A stretch of DNA of 61,100 nucleotides, taken from Acidovorax sp. GW101-3H11 (GTDB lineage: Bacteria > Pseudomonadota > Gammaproteobacteria > Burkholderiales > Burkholderiaceae_C). The stretch spans positions 3,777-64,876 of the forward strand of contig NZ_LUKZ01000011.1 of NCBI RefSeq assembly GCF_001633105.1, read 5' to 3'. A program made the translations under genes and the position numbers. Position 1 is the first letter of the stretch. Each line of letters opens with the position of its first letter. Of the stretch, positions 32,947 through 41,719 are shown piece by piece. The notes beneath the pieces are model-generated. The model made no database searches. It saw only the letters and a list, made by a program, of their open reading frames with translations, and was not told the origin of the DNA.

Positions 32947-34035
32947 ATGGCATCCTCTGCAAGCACCCCCTCCCCCAGCGCCCGTCCGCCCCGCCCCTTT
33001 GCCGTTCCGCAGCGTGGCTCCAGCGTGGCTGGCAAGGCCTACTGGGCCATGGCGCAAAGGGTGGCCTTGACGGCAGCAGCCATCGACTGCGGGTACATCG
33101 CACTTTTCCTCTGGCTGGGATCGCTGCCGCTGGCGCTGGTCAACGTGGGCAGCATCGCGATGTACCTGGTCGCGTATGCGCTCATCCAGCGGCGGCACAA
33201 CACGGCGGGCATCCTGCTGATCTGGCTGGAGGTGGTTGCCCACTCGGCGCTGGGTTCGCTGCTGGTGGGCTGGGACAGCGGTTTTCACTACTACCTGCTG
33301 CTGTTCATCCCGGCCGTCGTGATTGCCAATTCAGGCCGGTACGCCACGCCGATCGTGCTGGCGTTGCTGGCCTATTACCTGGGCCTGCGCTGGGCCTGCG
33401 ACCACTGGGGCGCCCTGGCGCCGCTGGCGGGCAAGGGGCAGCAGATCGTCAACGCCATCCACGTCTGCGTGGTGTTTGGCATGTTTGCGGCGCTGGCCGC
33501 GTTCTACCGCCGCACCATCCTCATCGCTGAAAACCGGCTGCTCAAACAGGCCACGCTGGATGCCCTGACCGGGCTGAACAACCGTGCCCATTTCTACACC
33601 CTGGCAGGGCATACGCTGGCGCGCATCCAGCGCACGGGCGAGCCGGTGGCGCTGCTGCTGTGCGACATCGACCACTTCAAGCAGGTCAACGACCGCCATG
33701 GCCATGCCACGGGCGACCAGGTGCTGGTGACGGTGGCGGGGGTGCTCTCCCGCAACCTGCGCGAGAGCGATGTGATCGCCCGCTGGGGCGGCGAGGAGTT
33801 TCTGGCGCTGATGCCTGCCAGCCCCCTGGCCTCTGCGCTGGAGGTGGCAGAGCGCATCCGGGTGGCCATCGAACAGACCACCGTGTACCACCAGAACAAC
33901 CCGGTGCCGCTGACCATGTCTTTCGGGGTGGTGCAGGTGGCCAGCGGTGACGACCTGCAGGCCGCCATTGCACGGGCCGACAAGGCGCTGTACCAAAGCA
34001 AACACGGCGGCCGCAACCGCGTCACGGCGGGCTGA
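32947..34035 (+). CDS. integral membrane diguanylate cyclase
   Basis: A 362-residue protein with about six N-terminal helices (about 40-205, MASE-like) and a C-terminal GGDEF domain (about 215-358). Active site: GGEEF in IARWGGEEFLALM; I-site RESD five residues upstream; DALTGLNNR at the domain start. It should make c-di-GMP under product inhibition. The start is uncertain: AAGGAG at about 32929 is too far from the ATG at 32947, and an in-frame start 16 codons earlier would put it inside the gene. It stands alone. Confidence 0.88.
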   Translation: MASSASTPSPSARPPRPFAVPQRGSSVAGKAYWAMAQRVALTAAAIDCGYIALFLWLGSLPLALVNVGSIAMYLVAYALIQRRHNTAGILLIWLEVVAHSALGSLLVGWDSGFHYYLLLFIPAVVIANSGRYATPIVLALLAYYLGLRWACDHWGALAPLAGKGQQIVNAIHVCVVFGMFAALAAFYRRTILIAENRLLKQATLDALTGLNNRAHFYTLAGHTLARIQRTGEPVALLLCDIDHFKQVNDRHGHATGDQVLVTVAGVLSRNLRESDVIARWGGEEFLALMPASPLASALEVAERIRVAIEQTTVYHQNNPVPLTMSFGVVQVASGDDLQAAIARADKALYQSKHGGRNRVTAG

Positions 34036-34091
34036 CGCCCGGTGGCGGGCAATGCGTGCCGGCCCGCGCCTGCGGAGCAGCCGATCCTGGG

Positions 34092-34946
34092 TCAGCCGTT
34101 CCGGCGAGCCGCTTCGTACAGCCCCTGCACCTTGGGCACGTTCTGCTCCAGCTCCTTGATGCGCGCGGGCCCCGAGGGGTGGGTGGACAAAAACGCCAGC
34201 CCGCCCTGCTTGCCGCCCGTGGCGTTGCCCATCTTCTGCCACAGGCTCACGGCGGCGGAGGGCTGGTAGCCGCCGCGCGCGGCCAGCTCCAGGCCCACCA
34301 GGTCGGCATCACTTTCGTCCGAGCGGCTGAACTGCAGCGTGAGCAGTTGCCCGCCCAGCCCGGCCGCCGCCTGGCCCAGGTCGCCCAGGCCCAGCAGCTG
34401 CGAGCCCAGGCGCAGCGCCAGGTTGGTGCCCTGCGTCTTGGCAATGCGCTCGCGCGCGTGTTCGCGCAGCGCGTGGGCCATTTCGTGGCCCATGATCATC
34501 GCGGCCTCGTCGTCGGTGAGCTTGAGCTGGTCAAGGATGCCGGTATAGAACGCGATCTTGCCGCCGGGCATGCAAAACGCGTTGATCTGCTGGCTGCCGA
34601 TGAGGTTGACCTCCCAGCGCCATTGCTTGGCGCGGTCGTTCCACGGCGTGGTGAACGGGATCAGCCGCTTGGCAATGGCGTGCAAGCGCTGCAGCTGGGG
34701 GTGGTTGTCGGGGGCCAGCGCGCGTTTGGCGCGGGCTTGCTCCAGCATCTGGCGGTATTGCTGGGCGGCGGAGTTTTCGAGCGTCTCGGCGGGCACCAGC
34801 TTGCGCAGGCTGGAGGACGAGCCCACGTCCACCTGCGCCAGCACCGGCGTGGCTGCGGCAGCACCCGCTGCCAGCAAAAAAAAGGCCCGGCGCGCAGACC
34901 AGGGGGACGAGGGTGCGGCGGAAGGGGTGGGGCAAAAGAGGCACAT
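34092..34946 (-). CDS. M48 family metalloprotease, exported
   Basis: A 284-residue zinc protease of the BepA/LoiP/YcaL group. Signal peptide about 1-37 (AAAATPVLA-Q); zinc motif HEMAH in IMGHEMAHALREHARER, third ligand expected in the SDESDADLVGLELAARGGY segment; FLSTHPSGPARI near the end is a typical M48 feature. These periplasmic enzymes take part in outer-membrane protein quality control. It is convergent with the upstream diguanylate cyclase and divergent from the AmpG-like gene across a spacer holding a short inverted-repeat element. Confidence 0.9.
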   Translation of the reverse strand: MCLFCPTPSAAPSSPWSARRAFFLLAAGAAAATPVLAQVDVGSSSSLRKLVPAETLENSAAQQYRQMLEQARAKRALAPDNHPQLQRLHAIAKRLIPFTTPWNDRAKQWRWEVNLIGSQQINAFCMPGGKIAFYTGILDQLKLTDDEAAMIMGHEMAHALREHARERIAKTQGTNLALRLGSQLLGLGDLGQAAAGLGGQLLTLQFSRSDESDADLVGLELAARGGYQPSAAVSLWQKMGNATGGKQGGLAFLSTHPSGPARIKELEQNVPKVQGLYEAARRNG

Positions 34947-34970
34947 ACCAGAATCACCTGAAGGAAAAAT

Positions 34971-35047
34971 GACTTACGCAAAACAGGCCTCAGGCACACG
35001 GATCCAGCCACGCCAAGGTGGCTGTTGCATCCCGATTTGCGTAAGTC
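34971..35047. repeat. 77-bp element with 12-bp terminal inverted repeats
   Basis: GACTTACGCAAA at 34971-34982 and TTTGCGTAAGTC at 35036-35047 are perfect inverse copies bounding 53 bp with a small inner hairpin (CCACGCCAAGGTGG). No target-site duplication is visible and nothing is coded inside. It may be a MITE-like remnant, a large hairpin or an operator between divergent genes. Confidence 0.55.
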
Positions 35048-35169
35048 CTGGGAATAATAGGCGGCGCTGACCGACCCTGTGGTTTGCAGCAGCGTCTGCC
35101 ACCCAGATGGAGGCAGCGGGGCTGGACGACAAGGGTGTCGGCGATGATAGACAAAACCCCCGCCCGCCC

Positions 35170-36603
35170 ATGTCAGACACCTCCACGTCCTCCTCCCCCA
35201 GCATTTCGCCCGAAAAACCCGCCCGCACCCCCTGGCTGCAGACCCTGCGCGTGTACCTGGAGCCCGCCAGCCTGCGCATGCTCACGCTCGGGTTCTCGGC
35301 CGGGCTGCCGCTGCTGCTGGTGCTGGGCACGCTCTCGTTTCGCCTGCGCGAGGCGGGCATCGACCGCAGCACCATCGGCTACCTCAGTTGGGTGGGCCTG
35401 GCCTATGGCTTCAAGTGGGTGTGGGCGCCGCTGGTGGACCGCATGCCGATCCCACTGCTCACCCCGGCGCTGGGGCGCCGCCGCAGCTGGCTGCTGCTGT
35501 CGCAGGCGCTGATCGTGGCCGGGCTGGTGGGCATGGCGCTGGCCGACCCGCGCCACACGCTCGGGCCCATCGTGTGGTGCGCGCTGGCGGTGGCGTTTGG
35601 CTCGGCCACACAGGACATTGCGCTCGACGCGTTCCGCATCGAGTCGGCCGATGCCAACCACCAGGCGGCGCTGGCGGCCTCGTACCAGACGGGCTACCGG
35701 CTGGCGATGATCTGGGCCGGGGCGGGCGTGCTGTGGATTGCGGCCCGCGCCGAGGTGGCGCCCGCCGTGGGCCAGGCCGTGCTGCAGGGCGTTGTACAGG
35801 GCGCGGCACAAGGCACCGTGGCGTACCAGAACGGTGCCTGGCAAACGGCCTATCTGGTGATGGCGGCGTCCATGGCCGTGGGCGTGGTCACCGTGCTGTT
35901 CTCGCGCGAGCCCGCGCCGGTGGCGCTGCCCCCGGCCAAGAACGCCGCCGAGTGGATCCAGGGCGCGCTGGTGGCGCCATTTGCCGATTTTCTGCGCCGC
36001 TACGGCTGGCATGCGGCACTGATCCTCGCACTCATCGCCGTCTACCGCATCAGCGATGTGGTCATGGGCATCATGGCCAACCCGTTTTACGTTGACATGG
36101 GCTTCACCAAGGACGAGGTGGCCGCCGTGACCAAGGTGTATGGCGTGGTGATGACGCTGCTGGGCGCCTTTGTGGGCGGCGTGTTGTCGATGCGCTTTGG
36201 CGTGATGCGCATCCTGATGCTGGGCGCGATCCTGAGCGCGGCCAGCAACCTGCTGTTTGCCTGGCTCGCGGGCCACGGGCACGACGTGACGGCGCTGATT
36301 GCCGTGGTCTCGGCCGACAACCTGGCCAGCGGCATCGCCTCGGCCGCGTTCATCGCCTACCTGTCGAGCCTGACCAACGTGAGCTACTCGGCCACGCAGT
36401 ACGCGCTGTTCAGCTCGATGATGCTGCTGCTGCCGAAGTTTGTGGCGGGCTTCTCGGGCGACTATGTGGATGCGTTTGGCTATGCGCACTTCTTCACATC
36501 GACGGCGCTGCTGGGGCTGCCGGTGCTGGTGCTGGTGTGGCTGGCGTCCCGGGTGCAGGCAACGCGATCTGGACACAAGTCCCCTGACCCGGTGCAGCCG
36601 TGA
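35170..36603 (+). CDS. MFS transporter, AmpG-like
   Basis: A 477-residue major facilitator with 12-14 helices. The first part (LGFSAGLPLLLVLGTLSFRLREAGIDRSTIGYLSWVGLAYGFKWVWAPLVDR) matches the AmpG muropeptide permease pattern, including RRR after helix 3 (LGRRRSW). AmpG brings anhydromuropeptides into the cytoplasm for wall recycling. There is a 20-residue Ser/Thr/Pro N-terminal tail. Start MSDTST is preferred to an upstream in-frame ATG. Its last 110 bp overlap, tail to tail, the end of the sensor kinase gene on the other strand. Confidence 0.87.
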   Translation: MSDTSTSSSPSISPEKPARTPWLQTLRVYLEPASLRMLTLGFSAGLPLLLVLGTLSFRLREAGIDRSTIGYLSWVGLAYGFKWVWAPLVDRMPIPLLTPALGRRRSWLLLSQALIVAGLVGMALADPRHTLGPIVWCALAVAFGSATQDIALDAFRIESADANHQAALAASYQTGYRLAMIWAGAGVLWIAARAEVAPAVGQAVLQGVVQGAAQGTVAYQNGAWQTAYLVMAASMAVGVVTVLFSREPAPVALPPAKNAAEWIQGALVAPFADFLRRYGWHAALILALIAVYRISDVVMGIMANPFYVDMGFTKDEVAAVTKVYGVVMTLLGAFVGGVLSMRFGVMRILMLGAILSAASNLLFAWLAGHGHDVTALIAVVSADNLASGIASAAFIAYLSSLTNVSYSATQYALFSSMMLLLPKFVAGFSGDYVDAFGYAHFFTSTALLGLPVLVLVWLASRVQATRSGHKSPDPVQP

Positions 36604-38404
36604 TCTCCAGGAGGGCGCCGATGGCCTGCGCTCTTGCCCGCATGTTGGACAGTCCCTGGCCCCTTGTCTGGACCGTGCTGTCCATGCCGATCCCGTTGTC
36701 AGCAATCTCCAGCACCAGGCGCGGCGACTGGTGCAGCATCTCCGGCTGGTAGCGGGCACACACCCGCACACTGGTCGCCTGGGCATGCCGCAGCACATTG
36801 GTGAAGGCTTCCAGCAGGATGCGCTGGATCTGCAGCACCATGTGCGGCGTCAGGCCGTCCAGGGTAGGCAACTCCTCCACCTGCCAGTCCACCTGAATTC
36901 CTGTGGCTGCCAGGCGCGGCTGCAGCCGGTATCGCAGCGTGGCCAACACAGTGGCCAGGTCACCATCCACCGGCTGCATGGCGTCCACGGCCATGCGCAG
37001 TTCATCCAGCGCGGCGTTCGCATGCTCACGCAGCTCGGCGCGACTGGCGCGACCCTTGCCGATGAGGCTGAGCAAGCCCACCAATTGCGAGCCCACGCCA
37101 TCGTGGATGTCGCGCATGATGCGCTGGCGCTCCAGCAACGCGGCATGCTGGGCGTGCTCCTGCTGCAGCAGCGCATAGCTGACCTGCAGCTCCTGCTCTC
37201 GCTGGCGCACTTTCTCGTCCAGCGAATTGCGCAGTCCTTGGTATGCGCGCACCTGCCGCGCGTAACGGTTCAGGATGAGCCAGCCCATGAGCAATGCAAA
37301 CAGCATCGTGGCCAGGGGCAGATAAGAAGAGCGGCCCACACTTTCGGTGGACACCCGAATTTCCAGGAAGTCGTAAAGACCAGCGCCAAGAGGAATGAAG
37401 CAGGCAAGACACAACGCTACGGCCTCTGTCTGCCTCGCCACCAAGGCATCACGGGCCGCCATGGCATAGGTCCAGACAGAAGGCACGAACAGCAGCGCCA
37501 GGCCCGCTGTCCAGCACCAAGGCTTGCCCAAGCCGTAGGCGCACCACACCAGCACGGCTTCGGCCACCAGCAAGGCCCAAAAGCCACGCCGGACGCCCAT
37601 GCCGTCGCGGCCCAGCAAAGCCAGCGAGAACCGCACCAGCAGCAGCATATGCACCGTCAATGAGAAGGCCACGATCCCGCCCCACAGAGGCCAGCCCAGG
37701 GGGGGCACCTCCCACAGCCGGTCGCCATATCGCAGCATGCCAAAAGGTGCGCACAGCGCGAAGTAGCCATACACGGGTTCAGGGTTGAGGTACCAGAGCC
37801 CCCCGGCAATCACCCCCGTGAGTGCCAGCACAAACACCACAGCAACGGCCCCCCACTGCCGCCAGACGTAGCGCTCGCGGTACTGCGGCAGCAAACTGGC
37901 TTCGGTGCCAAAGCGTGGCGCCGCCAACCCACCCCAGCGCACCGGTTGCACCGCTATGCGCACCTCCAGCACCGTGGGTGTGGTGGCGGAAAGCAGGCTC
38001 GCCGGCACGGGCACCCACAGCGGCGCCTTGGTCGCGTCGTGGCGGCTGTCGCCCAGAACGCCGCGATGCGCAATCAAATCGCCCCCCACAAAAATTTCCA
38101 CCTGATTGCCGACCCGAGAGAAGAAGAGCCCCCGCAGCACACCATCTGCCGGAACCGGCGGCAGCTCCAGCCGATAGCGCGCACGCCCCGCGCGACCCGG
38201 GTAGGCTTTGTCCCAGAGGTGCGGAAGTGTCACCAGACCGGCCCAGGCCGCCGCACCCTCAGGCTCCAGGTAGGCCTGCGCGAAGTCAAGGGTGATTGGC
38301 TCCTCCTGCGCAAAGGCCCCGCCACACAGCAACAAGGACAACGCGCCACCCCAGAAAAACCGGAGAAACACGTGCCTACAAAAGCCCCAGCTGCCGTGCT
38401 TCAT
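36494..38404 (-). CDS. NarX/DesK-type sensor histidine kinase with 7TM sensor
   Basis: A 636-residue kinase. Signal peptide (about 1-35, LLLCGGAFA), an extracellular beta-sandwich-like domain (about 40-185), about seven helices (about 190-385, 7TMR-DISM-like), a coiled coil, then HisKA_3 with the phospho-acceptor His in MRDIHDGVGSQLVGLL, and a HATPase (N-box EAFTNVLRHAQA, G1 DNGIGMDS, G2 GQGLSNMRARA). A Pro/Ala tail (GTPATPAPAPAAPAAPSM) is encoded entirely within the overlap with the AmpG-like gene. It starts inside the end of its response regulator gene (29 bp overlap). The sensed signal is unknown. Confidence 0.9.
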   Translation of the reverse strand: MKHGSWGFCRHVFLRFFWGGALSLLLCGGAFAQEEPITLDFAQAYLEPEGAAAWAGLVTLPHLWDKAYPGRAGRARYRLELPPVPADGVLRGLFFSRVGNQVEIFVGGDLIAHRGVLGDSRHDATKAPLWVPVPASLLSATTPTVLEVRIAVQPVRWGGLAAPRFGTEASLLPQYRERYVWRQWGAVAVVFVLALTGVIAGGLWYLNPEPVYGYFALCAPFGMLRYGDRLWEVPPLGWPLWGGIVAFSLTVHMLLLVRFSLALLGRDGMGVRRGFWALLVAEAVLVWCAYGLGKPWCWTAGLALLFVPSVWTYAMAARDALVARQTEAVALCLACFIPLGAGLYDFLEIRVSTESVGRSSYLPLATMLFALLMGWLILNRYARQVRAYQGLRNSLDEKVRQREQELQVSYALLQQEHAQHAALLERQRIMRDIHDGVGSQLVGLLSLIGKGRASRAELREHANAALDELRMAVDAMQPVDGDLATVLATLRYRLQPRLAATGIQVDWQVEELPTLDGLTPHMVLQIQRILLEAFTNVLRHAQATSVRVCARYQPEMLHQSPRLVLEIADNGIGMDSTVQTRGQGLSNMRARAQAIGALLEITAAPGQGTCVQIALPAPGTPATPAPAPAAPAAPSM

Positions 38405-39056
38405 AGATCGCTTCGGTCTTTGAATGGACAGCCAGCTTGCTGTAGATGTTCTTGACATGCGACTGGACCGTAGACGCTGCGATACCCAGAATCTCGGCGG
38501 TTTCCGAATAGGTGTAGCCCCGCGCGAGCTTGGCCAGGATGTCTCGCTCTCGCGCGGTCAGCGCTTCGGCGGCGGGCAGTGCGCCTTGCCGCAGCGGCGC
38601 GGGGGACAGACGGGCCAGCAGCTGCCGCGCGATGATGGGGGTCATCGGGGACCCCCCCGCATTCAGGCTCAGCACATGTTCAGCCAGATCGTCTTCCGTT
38701 CCGTCCTTCAGCAAGTAGCCGCGCGCGCCCGCCTCGAAGGCGCGCATCATGTTGGCCTCATCCCCGAACATGGTGATCACCATGATCTCGGTCCCTCGCG
38801 ACAGCTTCTGGCACTCGCGGATCACCTCCAGACCCGACCCATCCGGCAAGCCCAGGTCCACCAGAAGGACATCGACGCTGTTCTGGCGCAGCCAAGCCAC
38901 CATTTCGACCACCGTGGCACCCGCGTAGGCCAGACACAGCCGTTCCGCGCGTGCAAGCGCCTGCACAAGGCGCTCGCGCGTGCGCGGGTCGTCCTCGACC
39001 AAAGCGACCGAAACCACGGGTTCCTGCGGGGCAGTGCGGAGCCTTGAAGGCATCAT
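38376..39056 (-). CDS. NarL/FixJ-type response regulator
   Basis: A 226-residue two-domain regulator: receiver (about 15-135; acidic pair in ALVEDDPRTRER, acceptor Asp in VLLVDLGLPDGSG, Lys in YLLKDGT) and a LuxR-type HTH (about 160-222; LTARERDILAKLARGYTYSETAEILGIAASTVQSHVKNIYSKL). Partner of the overlapping sensor kinase. The start MMPSRL is chosen because upstream codons add a cysteine/arginine-rich stretch unlike the family. Target genes cannot be named. Confidence 0.92.
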   Translation of the reverse strand: MMPSRLRTAPQEPVVSVALVEDDPRTRERLVQALARAERLCLAYAGATVVEMVAWLRQNSVDVLLVDLGLPDGSGLEVIRECQKLSRGTEIMVITMFGDEANMMRAFEAGARGYLLKDGTEDDLAEHVLSLNAGGSPMTPIIARQLLARLSPAPLRQGALPAAEALTARERDILAKLARGYTYSETAEILGIAASTVQSHVKNIYSKLAVHSKTEAIYEARQLGLL

Positions 39057-39481
39057 GCGGGCCCCGGAATGTCGGCCTTGGAGCGTATGGTTCCGTTCGT
39101 TCCCGCGCTCAATGGAGCCTGGACAGCGCGCAGGCACCCGGCACACCAAACCCCCGCCCCATCTTTCAGGGCACGGTTCTCGTCTGTGGGTGTGGTGAAA
39201 GCAGTTTGCATAGCTCCGAGCGTAGAGGCAAAGCACAGGGCACACAAGGAGCGAGACATCCCCAATTCAGGGGATGCACACCCCCCGTTTTCTAGATGGC
39301 AGACCACGCGCCGTCCGCCCGGACCACAGCGTCGATGCCCTGGCAGCAGGCGCACCCAAGCCATTACCCGACGCCCGGTGTACCTGCGCCGAAAAAGCAA
39401 GCCCCAACCTACGGCTGGAGGACTTGGCCATGGTGTGTCCGCAGTTCTCCTCCACAAGTCTGTCGAGGTTTGGGGCGAACA

Positions 39482-39545
39482 TCGAGAAAAATCAGGCCCT
39501 ATCGCCTGATGGCAAAGCACATATAGCTATTATTTTTATAGCATC
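39482..39545 (-). repeat. AT-rich dispersed intergenic repeat (GCTAT...ATAGCT family)
   Basis: Minus-strand reading: TGCTATAAAAATAATAGCTA, then TATGTGCTTTGCCATCAGGC, GATAGGGCCTGATTTTTCTC. Core and general layout match the other copies. Confidence 0.55.
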
Positions 39546-39568
39546 CCGAACCCTCAGACAAGAACCGG

Positions 39569-39586
39569 TTTACGGCAACTTTACGG
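39569..39586 (+). promoter_or_regulatory. direct heptamer repeat, likely OmpR-type autoregulatory site
   Basis: TTTACGG occurs twice (39569-39575 and 39580-39586), start to start 11 bp apart, the spacing used by OmpR-family dimers binding one face of DNA. It lies about 84-101 bp upstream of the OmpR-type regulator gene. Confidence 0.55.
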
Positions 39587-39669
39587 AGGCTTCAACACGG
39601 AGAGACGCCTGCCCACGAGCATGGAGCCCTGTCTGGCACCTTAGACCCTGTTCTCACTACACTGCCCCC

Positions 39670-40392
39670 ATGAGTTCCCAACTGCTGATGATCGAAGACG
39701 ATGCCCGCCTCGCGCAGATGGTGGGCGAGTACCTGGGCCAGTCGGGCCTGCAGGTCACGCACCGTGCCGATGGCAAAAGTGGCCTGGCGCAGCTGCAGGG
39801 GCCGGACGCGGGGCCGCTGCCCGATCTGGTGATCCTGGACCTGATGCTGCCCGACATGGACGGGCTGGAGGTGTGCCGCCGCATCCGCTCGCTGCAGGGC
39901 CACGCGGCCCAGGTGCCGGTGCTCATGCTCACCGCCAAGGGCGACCCCATGGACCGCATCATTGGCCTGGAACTGGGCGCCGACGACTACCTGCCCAAGC
40001 CTTTTGAACCGCGCGAACTGCTGGCCCGCATCCGCGCCATCCTGCGCCGCCGCACCGATGGCGGCAACGCGGCAGCCGCCACCCAGGTGCTGCGCTTCGG
40101 CACGCTGGAGATCGACCGCGACGCGCGCACCGTGACCGTGGGCGGCGAGCTGGCCGACCTCACCTCGTACCAGTTCGACCTGCTGGTGGCCCTGGCCGAG
40201 CGCGCGGGCCGCGTGCTCACGCGCGACCAGATCATGGAGGCCGTGCGCGGCCGCGAGCTGGAGGCGTTTGACCGCAGCATCGACGTGCACATGGGCCGCA
40301 TCCGTGCCGCCATTGAGCAGGACGCCAAGAACCCGCGCCGCATCCTCACGGTGCGGGGTGTGGGCTATGTCTTTGCAAAACAACAAGACTGA
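39670..40392 (+). CDS. OmpR-family response regulator (RstA/OmpR type)
   Basis: A 240-residue regulator: receiver (about 4-120; acidic pair in MIEDDARLAQMV, acceptor in VILDLMLPDMDG, Thr in LMLTAKGD, Lys in LPKPFEPRELLARI) and a winged-helix DNA-binding domain (about 140-238; LTSYQFDLLVALAERAGRVLTRDQIMEAVRG, RSIDVHMGRIRAAIE, ILTVRGVGYVF). The start MSSQLLMIEDD is clear from family alignment. The kinase gene follows 16 nt later. Direct TTTACGG repeats upstream suggest autoregulation. Confidence 0.93.
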   Translation: MSSQLLMIEDDARLAQMVGEYLGQSGLQVTHRADGKSGLAQLQGPDAGPLPDLVILDLMLPDMDGLEVCRRIRSLQGHAAQVPVLMLTAKGDPMDRIIGLELGADDYLPKPFEPRELLARIRAILRRRTDGGNAAAATQVLRFGTLEIDRDARTVTVGGELADLTSYQFDLLVALAERAGRVLTRDQIMEAVRGRELEAFDRSIDVHMGRIRAAIEQDAKNPRRILTVRGVGYVFAKQQD

Positions 40393-40408
40393 CGGACCTC
40401 GGCAAAGG

Positions 40409-41692
40409 ATGTCCCTGTCCACCCCCTTCTCCCGCCGCCTGTACCTGCGCATCTGGCTGGCCGTGGTCGCGGGCATCGCCGTGCTGACCCTGACCGTGGG
40501 CTGGGCCTGGCGCATGGCCGAGGAGCAGAAGGCACAGACCAACCAGCCTTTTGTGCCACCTTCGCGCGAGATGGCGCTGCGCGACCCCTCGGGCCAGCTG
40601 CTGCTGCGCGGCATGGCCACGCGCCAGCCTGCCGAGCCCGGCGAGGGCGTGGAATTCCGCATCGAAACCGACACCGGCCAGACCTTCACCCTGCAGATGG
40701 CGCCCCGCCAGCCACGCGGCGAGTGGGCGGGCGGGCGACCCGGTGGCGGCGGGCCCAACCAGGGCTGGGCCGCGTTCTGGACGCGCCCGCCGTTTGGTTT
40801 CTTGTGGCTGTTGGGCATCGTGAGCCTGGCGGTGGCCGTGGGGGTGTACCCCATCATCCGGCGCCTTACGCAGCGGCTCGAAGCCCTGCAGCGCAGCGTG
40901 CAGAAGTTTGGCGAAGGCGACCTGTCGGTGCGGGTGCCCGAGCAGGGGCAGGACGAGGTGGCCGACCTGGCGCGCCAGTTCAACGCGGCCGCCGAGCGGG
41001 TGGAAACACTCGTCAAATCGCACAAGTCGCTGCTGGCCAATGCCTCGCACGAGCTGCGCTCGCCGCTCACCCGCATCCGCATGGGGCTGGAGCTGATGGG
41101 CGGGCAGCAGCCCTCGCCCGCATTCCGCGCCGAGATTTTGCGCAACATCGCCGAGCTGGACCAGCTGGTGGACGAGATCCTGCTGGCCAGCCGCCTGGAT
41201 GCGCGCGAGGCCGATGTGGGCACGGTGGAGCTGGTGGACCTGATTGGCCTGGCTGCCGAGGAATGCGCCCGGGTGGACGCAGACTTGGACGTGAGCGCCA
41301 GCCCCGATTCGCTGGAGGTGCGCGGCGTGGCCAAGCTGCTGCGCCGGGCCCTGCGCAACCTGCTGGAAAACGCGCGCCGCTACAGCACCGGCGAGATCAC
41401 GGTGGTGGTGCACCGCCGCCAGGGCCGCGCCGAGGTGCATGTGTGCGACCACGGCCCGGGCGTGCCGCCCAGCCAGCGCGAGCGCATCTTCGAGCCCTTC
41501 TACCGCCTGCCGGGCGCCAGCGAGCGTGCGGGTGGCGTGGGACTGGGGCTGTCATTGGTGCGCTCGATCGCCGGGCGCCACCAGGGCACCGTGCACTGCC
41601 AGGACCGGCTCGATGGCGAGCACGGCGCCTGTTTTGTGCTGACCCTGCCGCTGGCGCCGGTGGCAGCCACCACCAGCACGGCGGTCCACTGA
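40409..41692 (+). CDS. OmpR-partner sensor histidine kinase with HAMP domain
   Basis: A 427-residue kinase: TM1 about 12-35, a short periplasmic loop of about 95 residues containing a glycine-rich segment (GGRPGGGGPNQGW), TM2 about 130-150, HAMP (about 152-205), HisKA with the His in LLANASHELRSPLTRIRMGLELM, and HATPase (N-box RRALRNLLENARRYS, G1 DHGPGVP, G2 GGVGLGLSLVRSIAGRH). The Shine-Dalgarno is poor; a start 14 codons earlier, inside the regulator gene, is possible. The signal is unknown; this class often senses envelope conditions. Confidence 0.92.
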   Translation: MSLSTPFSRRLYLRIWLAVVAGIAVLTLTVGWAWRMAEEQKAQTNQPFVPPSREMALRDPSGQLLLRGMATRQPAEPGEGVEFRIETDTGQTFTLQMAPRQPRGEWAGGRPGGGGPNQGWAAFWTRPPFGFLWLLGIVSLAVAVGVYPIIRRLTQRLEALQRSVQKFGEGDLSVRVPEQGQDEVADLARQFNAAAERVETLVKSHKSLLANASHELRSPLTRIRMGLELMGGQQPSPAFRAEILRNIAELDQLVDEILLASRLDAREADVGTVELVDLIGLAAEECARVDADLDVSASPDSLEVRGVAKLLRRALRNLLENARRYSTGEITVVVHRRQGRAEVHVCDHGPGVPPSQRERIFEPFYRLPGASERAGGVGLGLSLVRSIAGRHQGTVHCQDRLDGEHGACFVLTLPLAPVAATTSTAVH

Positions 41693-41719
41693 CCCGGGCG
41701 CCCTGCGCGCCTTGAACGT

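Larger units (their letters stand above)
39057..39669. other. 613-bp non-coding spacer between two regulatory systems
   Basis: It holds the leader of the NarL-type operon (leftward) and of the OmpR-type operon (rightward), a short hairpin CCCC-AATTCA-GGGG near 39261, one AT-rich dispersed repeat (39482-39545) and OmpR-type direct repeats (39569-39586). Open frames on both strands have no family resemblance. The length is unusual for this window and leaves room for a small RNA. Confidence 0.45.

Noticed and set aside
39053..39520. Open frame of about 155 codons on the minus strand in the long spacer
   Set aside because: Cys/Arg/Trp-rich, no family resemblance, overlaps the probable leader of the NarL-type operon.
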